A stretch of 6,176 bases of DNA from Acidobacteriota bacterium. Its GTDB lineage: Bacteria > Acidobacteriota > Thermoanaerobaculia > Multivoradales > JAHEKO01. The number at the start of each line of letters is the position of its first letter. Within the stretch, counting starts at the first letter, position 1. The notes beneath the pieces were generated by a model that was given only the letters and a program-made list of their open reading frames with translations, searched no databases and was not told where the DNA came from. The translations under genes and the position numbers were made by a program. This document shows positions 1 to 6,176 of the stretch, in pieces. The stretch spans positions 1 through 6,176 of the forward strand of contig SBFI01000248.1 in NCBI GenBank assembly GCA_006227875.1, given 5' to 3'.

Positions 1-138
1 AACGCCATCTCGGGGGTCATCCACCCCTACCCCACCCAGGCCGAGGTGATCAAAAAGGCCGCTGACACCTGGCGGCGAGGCAAGCTCACACCGACGGTAA
101 AGAAAGCCTTTTCGTTGTTCTTCAAGCTCTTTCGATAG
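1..138 (+). CDS. FAD-dependent pyridine nucleotide-disulfide oxidoreductase, C-terminal end (partial)
   Basis: Reading frame 1 is open from the left edge to the TAG stop at 136-138, giving the last 45 residues of a protein whose body lies outside the window. The segment contains HPYPTQAEVIKKAAD, which is the characteristic end of the dimerisation domain of the class I flavin disulfide reductases (MerA/lipoamide dehydrogenase/glutathione reductase superfamily). The His-Pro pair belongs to the conserved region that reaches the partner subunit's active site in these dimers. After it comes a basic, hydrophobic tail (RRGKLTPTVKKAF... ending FFKLFR). True mercuric reductases carry a Cys-Cys pair just before their C-terminus; there is none here. 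It is therefore more likely one of the 'mercuric reductase-like' oxidoreductases of unknown substrate than a mercury-resistance enzyme. The redox-active CxxxxC and the FAD/NAD domains cannot be checked. The next gene starts 46 bp downstream on the same strand. Confidence 0.8.
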   Translation, partial: NAISGVIHPYPTQAEVIKKAADTWRRGKLTPTVKKAFSLFFKLFR

Positions 139-184
139 CCCTCAAATCGACGCCGGCACCTCCGGTCTTGTAGACTTGGGCGAA

Positions 185-1846
185 ATGTTTCGCCTCAGGA
201 TCGTGCCAGCCCATGGCGATCCCTTCGAGCACCAACTCGAGGGGGAGTCTGTCGTCATCGGCCGCTCTTCGTCGGCCGATCTCGCCCTGGCCGATCGCTT
301 CCTCTCTCGGCGTCACGCCCGTCTATTCAACGAGGGCGAGCTCTGGTTTGCCGAGGATCTGGGGTCGCGGAACGGCACCCTGGTCAACGGGACGGCGATC
401 CAGGAGCCGACGCGGCTGCAGCCGGGTGATGAGCTGCGGCTCTCGGGCAGCGTCATCTCGATCCTCACCGAGGATGGCAAGACCAAGAGCACGACTGCCA
501 GCTCGGATCTCGGTACCCACACGGTCTTTCGCAAGGCCAGCGAGCTCATCGAGAGTCAGACCACCTCGGCCACCGCCGGGCTTCAGGCCCCGGAGGAGGT
601 CCGTCGTCAAACCGAGCGGCTCAAGATGCTCAACGACGTCCACCGGGCGCTGGCGCGGTCGATCGACCTGAGCGAGCTGCTGCAGATGATCCTGGTCCGC
701 GCCTTCGACCATCTCGAGCCCGAAGAGGGAGCGATCTTTCTCAAGAAGGATGAAAACGGCGGCTACAACCGGGCAGCCGCCCGTTCGGTGGCTGGCATCG
801 AGAGCGACTATCTCTACTCGGAGACCCTGGTCAATGAGGTGGCCGAGAAGGGCTTGGCGGCGTTGGTGCTGGATGTAGAGACCGACGAGCGCTTTGCCGC
901 CGCCGAGAGCATCTTGAGCTCGGGTGTCCGCAGTCTGGTCGCCGCGCCGCTGCTGGACGCCGAGGGAGCCCTGGGCATGATCGTCCTCAACTCCCGCGTC
1001 CACAAGCGGCAGTTCAACGAGGAGGACATGGAGTTGCTCGTCTCCCTGGCCTCGGTTGCGGCAATGCGGATTCGCAACGTCGCCCTGGCGGTCGAGGCCG
1101 CCGAGCGACGACGCATGGAAGAGGAGCTCAAGCTGGCACGGCAGATTCAGGTGACGCTGCTGCCCAGTCAGCTGCCGGAGGTCGATGGATACGAGATCCG
1201 GGGTGGCAACATCCCTTCGCGGGGTGTCTCCGGTGACTACTATCGCGTCGTGGACCGAAATGACGGGGCGGAGTGTCTGTTTATCATCGCCGATGTCTCC
1301 GGCAAAGGGATCGCGGCCTCTCTGTTGACCGCCTCGCTCGAAGCGCTGATGGCGGGACCAATCGAGGTCGGGCAACCGGCCGAGGAGATCTGCAGCAAGG
1401 TCTGCCGGCGTCTCTTTGCACGCACCCCGCCCGCCAAGTACGCCACCTCGTTCCTGGCCGTGCTCGAGCCCAAGACCGGCGAGATCACCTACACCAACGC
1501 CGGTCACAACCCGGCGTTGATCGTCCGTGCCGACGGCAAGGTGGAAGAGCTCGGACCCACGGGCCTGCCCATCGGCCTCATGGAGGACGGGAACTACACC
1601 GAAGGCAAAACCAAGCTCGGACCCGGAGACCTGCTTGTCCTCTACACCGACGGCATCACCGAGGCCACCGACCCCGAGGACGAGGAGTACGGTCTCGAGC
1701 GCCTGACCGCGGTCTGCAAAAAGCACCGCAAGAAGCCCCTCGACGAGCTCGCCAATGAGATCGACGCCGACCTCGACGGCTTCGCGCAAGGCGTCCCCTA
1801 CGCCGACGACCGCACCCTGGTGATGGCCCGGCGGACCAAGAAGTAA
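185..1846 (+). CDS. FHA-GAF-PP2C (SpoIIE/RsbU-type) serine/threonine phosphatase
   Basis: This encodes a 553-aa, probably cytoplasmic signalling phosphatase with three recognisable domains. Residues about 2-95 form an FHA domain (phosphothreonine recognition), with the hallmark GRS (26-28), SRRH (41-44), GSRNGT (60-65) and NG (68-69). A linker rich in Ser/Thr follows to about residue 140. Residues about 145-297 look like a GAF sensor domain, and a charged helix (about 297-325) leads into the phosphatase. The SpoIIE/RsbU-type PP2C domain (about 325-550) keeps the metal-binding acids: D351 (SGDYY), D370 (ADVSGKG), D489 (LYTDGITEA) and D541/D542 (ADDRT), plus NAGHNP (438-443) and GLPIG (460-464). 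It should therefore be an active Mg/Mn-dependent phosphatase; relatives dephosphorylate STAS anti-sigma-factor antagonists, but no such partner is visible here. No membrane segment is seen. I chose the ATG at 185 because it puts the FHA domain at the N-terminus. An in-frame TTG at 176 would add three residues, and neither start has a good Shine-Dalgarno. The OmpP1-like gene follows 38 bp downstream. Confidence 0.93.
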   Translation: MFRLRIVPAHGDPFEHQLEGESVVIGRSSSADLALADRFLSRRHARLFNEGELWFAEDLGSRNGTLVNGTAIQEPTRLQPGDELRLSGSVISILTEDGKTKSTTASSDLGTHTVFRKASELIESQTTSATAGLQAPEEVRRQTERLKMLNDVHRALARSIDLSELLQMILVRAFDHLEPEEGAIFLKKDENGGYNRAAARSVAGIESDYLYSETLVNEVAEKGLAALVLDVETDERFAAAESILSSGVRSLVAAPLLDAEGALGMIVLNSRVHKRQFNEEDMELLVSLASVAAMRIRNVALAVEAAERRRMEEELKLARQIQVTLLPSQLPEVDGYEIRGGNIPSRGVSGDYYRVVDRNDGAECLFIIADVSGKGIAASLLTASLEALMAGPIEVGQPAEEICSKVCRRLFARTPPAKYATSFLAVLEPKTGEITYTNAGHNPALIVRADGKVEELGPTGLPIGLMEDGNYTEGKTKLGPGDLLVLYTDGITEATDPEDEEYGLERLTAVCKKHRKKPLDELANEIDADLDGFAQGVPYADDRTLVMARRTKK

Positions 1847-1872
1847 CCCAATCTCCATAGGTGGCAACGACC

Positions 1873-1879
1873 GGAGGGA
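1873..1879 (+). promoter_or_regulatory. Ribosome binding site for the OmpP1/FadL-like gene
   Basis: GGAGGGA lies with its GGAGG core 7 nt upstream of the ATG at 1885, a near-ideal Shine-Dalgarno placement. It decides the start: the in-frame GTG at 1861 has no comparable site upstream, and starting there would put this purine run inside the coding region. Confidence 0.8.
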
Positions 1880-1884
1880 GTCTC

Positions 1885-3213
1885 ATGCCATCAGGTGATC
1901 GACGGGTACTGTGGGTGCTGCCGATTTTGCTGTTGGCGCTGCTGGCGCCTTTTATCAGCACTGGCGCTCGCGCCCAGGAGACCGTGCTGGCCCTCGAGTT
2001 CAGCTTCTCCAACCCAGGTGCCCGCAGCATGGGGTTTGGCGGCGCCTTCGTGGCCCTGGCCGATGACGCCACTGCCGCCTTCGCCAACCCGGCGGGTCTG
2101 GTGCAGCTGGCCCGACCCGAAGTCTCGATCGAGGGGCGCTACTGGAGCTACTCCACCCCCTACACCGAGGGCGGCCGGCTCTTTGGTGAGCCCACGGGCA
2201 TCGGGGTCGACACCACCGCCGGTCTGCGAATCGAGGAGTCCAACCAGGACCTCACCGGGCTCTCCTTCCTCTCCTTTGTCTATCCCTGGAAGAAGTTCTC
2301 GTTCGCCATCTACCGCCATCAGCTGGCGAACTTCGAGTTCTTCAGCGAGACCCAGGGCTTTATCCGCGGCATCCCAGAACTGGGTCCCCTGGCCGCCGAA
2401 AGGTTCCCCGATCAACGCTCCGGTGTCGATTTCGAGCTCGTCACCCACGCCGTCAGCGCCGCCTACCGGTTGACCGAGGACTTCAGCCTCGGTCTCGGCA
2501 TCTCGCACATCGAAAGCGATCTCTTCTCCCGCACGGACGAGTACCAGCCGCCCACTGTCTACTTTCCCAACCCCTATCTGGAAGAGAAGCTGGACACCGT
2601 TGCCAGTTTGTCGATCGAGGGCAGCGACTGGACCTGGAGCGCGGGATTTCTGTGGAGCATTGCCGAGCAGTGGCGTCTTGGGGGCTTTTATCGCTCCGGA
2701 CCCGAGTTCCAGCTCGAAGCTTGGTCGATCAGCGGCCCAGGACACCCATGGGGTCCAGGCGCGGATCTCGGGTCCGTGGGATCGTCGATCACCGCGCCAG
2801 CCGTCTGGGGTATCGGCTTCGCCTTCCGCTCGACCTCGGGGCGTCTCACCCTGGCCTTCGAATGGGACCGGGTCGAATACGCGACGCTCGTCGACAGTCT
2901 CGACCCGGCAGCCTTCCCCGCACCACCGGTGCTGGAAGACGGCGACGAGTACCACGTCGGGGGCGAGTACGCGTTCCTCGGCTCCAAGCCGGTGGTGGCA
3001 CTCCGGCTCGGCGCCTGGCTCGACCCTGATCATCAGCTTCGGGCCCCGGCCGGTAGCGGTCCTCTTCTCCAGGCACTCCGCCCACCGGGGGAGGACCAAA
3101 TGCACTACAGCGGCGGCATCGGCCTCGCCTTCGAGCGCTTCCAAATCGACTTCGGCATCGACCTGTCCGAATTCGTCGACACCGCCTCGATCTCGGCGAT
3201 CTACAGTTTCTGA
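1885..3213 (+). CDS. Secreted OmpP1/FadL-like outer-membrane beta-barrel protein
   Basis: This 442-aa protein has a Sec signal peptide: basic MPSGDRR, a hydrophobic core at about residues 8-25, and a signal peptidase I site after ARA (28-30), so the mature chain would start at Gln31. The mature N-terminus has the pattern NPGARSMGFGGAFVALADD..AFANPAGL (residues 43-71), which is typical of the OmpP1/FadL/TodX transporters and related PorV/PorQ-type barrels. The rest alternates short amphipathic strands with Gly/Ser/Asp turns, includes DEYHVGGEYAF (354-364), and ends in IYSF with a C-terminal Phe, as expected of proteins inserted by BamA. Family members carry hydrophobic compounds across the outer membrane or serve as secretion accessories; the substrate here cannot be read from the sequence. 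The ATG at 1885 is preferred over the in-frame GTG at 1861 because of the strong ribosome site. It follows the phosphatase gene by 38 bp and could share its transcript. Confidence 0.85.
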   Translation: MPSGDRRVLWVLPILLLALLAPFISTGARAQETVLALEFSFSNPGARSMGFGGAFVALADDATAAFANPAGLVQLARPEVSIEGRYWSYSTPYTEGGRLFGEPTGIGVDTTAGLRIEESNQDLTGLSFLSFVYPWKKFSFAIYRHQLANFEFFSETQGFIRGIPELGPLAAERFPDQRSGVDFELVTHAVSAAYRLTEDFSLGLGISHIESDLFSRTDEYQPPTVYFPNPYLEEKLDTVASLSIEGSDWTWSAGFLWSIAEQWRLGGFYRSGPEFQLEAWSISGPGHPWGPGADLGSVGSSITAPAVWGIGFAFRSTSGRLTLAFEWDRVEYATLVDSLDPAAFPAPPVLEDGDEYHVGGEYAFLGSKPVVALRLGAWLDPDHQLRAPAGSGPLLQALRPPGEDQMHYSGGIGLAFERFQIDFGIDLSEFVDTASISAIYSF

Positions 3214-3223
3214 GGACGTCCGG

Positions 3224-3966
3224 CTACGAGCCGCGAAATTGAGACTTGAGGAAATCCCGGTTCATGCGGGCGATGAACTCGATCGAGATCTCCTTGGGAC
3301 AGGCCGCTTCGCACTCGGCAAAGTTGGTGCAGCTGCCGAAGTAGGACTCCATCTCTTCGACCATCTTCTGCACCCGCTGCCAGCGCTCGGGCTGGCCCTG
3401 GGGCAGCAGCGCCAGGTGGGAGACCTTGGCCGCGGTAAAGAGTTGCGCCGCCCCGTTGGGGCATTGGGCCACACAGGCGCCGCAACCGATGCACTCGGCG
3501 GCATCCATGGCCCGCTCGGCGGTGTTCCTGGGCACGGGTACGAGGTTGGCCTCGGGGGCGCTGCCGGTGTTTACCGAGATAAAGCCGCCCGCCTGGATGA
3601 TCTTGTCGAAGGGGGTGCGATCCACTACCAAGTCCTTCAATACCGGAAAGGCTTTGGCCCGCCAGGGCTCGATGCGGATGGCGTCGCCGTCGCGGAACTT
3701 GCGCATGTGGAGCTGACAGGTGGCGGTCCCCTTCTCCGGTCCGTGCGCCTTGCCGTTGATCATCAGACCGCAAGACCCACAGATTCCCTCCCGGCAGTCG
3801 TGCTCGAAAGCGACCGGATCTTCGCCCCGCTCGGTCAGCTGCTCGTTGAGCACATCCAGCATCTCGAGAAACGACATGTCGGGGCTGGCCTCATCGAGCC
3901 GATAGGTCTCAAAGCGGCCGCGCTCCCGGGAGCTCCTCTGGCGCCAGATATGGAGGGTCAATCGCA

Positions 3967-3967
<1 letters not shown>
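3224..3967 (-). CDS. sdhB: Succinate dehydrogenase/fumarate reductase iron-sulfur subunit
   Basis: This 247-aa subunit relays electrons from the FAD of SdhA to the heme/quinone site of SdhC. All cluster ligands can be found. The [2Fe-2S] cluster has C58, C63, C66 and C84 in the plant-type ferredoxin domain (CREGICGSCG, then ATC). The [4Fe-4S] cluster has C159, C162, C165 (CIGCGAC) and C223 (ACPKEI). The [3Fe-4S] cluster has C169, C213 and C219, assigned by pattern from known enzymes. Length and style (SFLEMLDVLNEQL, EHDCREGICGSC) match the type B enzymes rather than the E. coli-like SdhB. The start is either GTG at 3970 or ATG at 3967, which are adjacent codons. I prefer the ATG, which overlaps the sdhA stop as TGATG and sits 9 nt from an AGGAG. 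It is the last gene of the sdhCAB cluster and ends 10 bp from the stop of the convergent OmpP1-like gene. Whether the enzyme works mainly as dehydrogenase or fumarate reductase cannot be told from this subunit. Confidence 0.95.
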
Positions 3968-5883
<1,916 letters not shown>

Positions 5884-5889
5884 CGAAGT

Positions 5890-5894
5890 CTCCT
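5890..5894 (-). promoter_or_regulatory. Ribosome binding site for sdhA
   Basis: On the minus strand AGGAG ends 6 nt before the sdhA ATG at 5883. Its first bases are shared with the TAG stop codon of sdhC (5893-5895), so a ribosome ending sdhC lands on the sdhA start region. This supports the chosen sdhA start and co-expression of the two genes. Confidence 0.75.
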
Positions 5895-6176
5895 ACCTCA
5901 CCAGACCGGCCAGCACAGCCAAGGGAAACGAGATGTTGCCGACAACGATGACGACAGCGAAGACCAGGGCGAATTGTCGCCGCCAGTCGCGGGGATTCCC
6001 CTCCGTATACCAGCCCAGGGTCTGAAACAGACTCCAGAGACCGTGGTAGAGATGGAAGCCGAGCGCGACCTGGGCGACGATGTAGAAAGCGCTCACCCAC
6101 CAGACGCTGAAGCCGGCCACCACGTTGTGGTAGATGTCACCGGGTATGAAGTCGCTATGGGCCCAGCTCGGACCCC
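5893..6176 (-). CDS. sdhC: Succinate dehydrogenase/fumarate reductase cytochrome b subunit, C-terminal part (partial)
   Basis: The minus-strand frame is open from the right edge of the window to the TAG at 5893-5895, giving the last 93 residues; the N-terminal part, with the other heme ligands, is outside. The visible part reads DIYHNVVAGF, then a membrane helix (SVWWVSAFYIVAQVALGFHLYHG, broken by no charge), a polar loop with TEGNPRDWRRQ, and a final helix (FALVFAVVIVVGNISFPLAVLAGLV). GFHLYHGLWSLFQTLG is typical of the single-subunit b558-type anchors that bind two hemes b and the quinone in type B enzymes. By analogy with Bacillus and Wolinella, the first His of HLYH (codon 6052-6054) is a likely axial heme ligand. 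The protein anchors SdhAB to the inner membrane. It leads the cluster and stops 9 bp before sdhA. Confidence 0.92.
   Translation of the reverse strand, partial: GPSWAHSDFIPGDIYHNVVAGFSVWWVSAFYIVAQVALGFHLYHGLWSLFQTLGWYTEGNPRDWRRQFALVFAVVIVVGNISFPLAVLAGLVR

Noticed and set aside
323..1867. Long minus-strand open frame (514 codons) opposite the phosphatase gene.
   Set aside because: It lies antisense to a gene with clear FHA, GAF and PP2C motifs. Its translation is low-complexity (Gly/Leu/Val/Asp-rich) with no recognisable domain; long antisense frames are expected in GC-rich coding DNA.
1891..3144. Long minus-strand open frame (417 codons) opposite the OmpP1-like gene.
   Set aside because: The plus-strand product has a signal peptide, ribosome site and family signature, while the antisense translation shows no family pattern or membrane/signal feature.
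3221..3233. Small hairpin CGGCT-ACG-AGCCG considered as a Rho-independent terminator.
   Set aside because: The stem is only 5 bp and there is no T-run after it on either strand, so it was not listed as a terminator feature.

Overview
The window reads as GC-rich, gene-dense bacterial chromosome from a Gram-negative organism: one product has a signal peptide, an FadL/OmpP1-like outer-membrane signature and a C-terminal Phe. The respiratory operon is the 'type B' succinate dehydrogenase/fumarate reductase (single cytochrome b subunit, flavoprotein of about 640 aa). That type occurs in Acidobacteriota, Bacteroidota/Chlorobiota, Myxococcota/Desulfobacterota and others. My best guess is an acidobacterium-like or deltaproteobacterium-like genome, but this is inference from protein style only. 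No mobile element, CRISPR array, tRNA or rRNA was seen.

Layout. Plus strand, left to right: (1) the last 45 codons of a pyridine-nucleotide-disulfide oxidoreductase of the MerA/Lpd superfamily, ending at 138; (2) an FHA-GAF-PP2C (SpoIIE/RsbU-type) serine/threonine phosphatase, 185-1846; (3) a 442-aa secreted OmpP1/FadL-like beta-barrel protein, 1885-3213. The two complete genes are 38 bp apart and could be co-transcribed. Minus strand, transcribed from the right edge towards the centre: sdhC (3' part only, from 6176 to 5893), sdhA (5883-3967) and sdhB (3967-3224). These are packed tightly, with a 9-bp gap between sdhC and sdhA and a one-base TGATG stop/start overlap between sdhA and sdhB. The two transcription units meet tail to tail with only 10 bp between stop codons (3214-3223).

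Function. SdhC, SdhA and SdhB form one membrane-bound complex that couples succinate/fumarate interconversion on the cytoplasmic side to (mena)quinone through covalent FAD, three Fe-S clusters and heme b. All the expected FAD, substrate and cluster ligands are present. The phosphatase looks catalytically intact and combines a phosphothreonine-binding module with a GAF sensor domain; its partner (for example a STAS-domain antagonist) is not in the window. The outer-membrane protein has no assignable substrate.

There is no gene-free stretch over 300 bp; the gaps are 139-184, 1847-1884, 3214-3223 and 5884-5892. I found no previously undescribed system. The observations below are modest details of ordinary genes.
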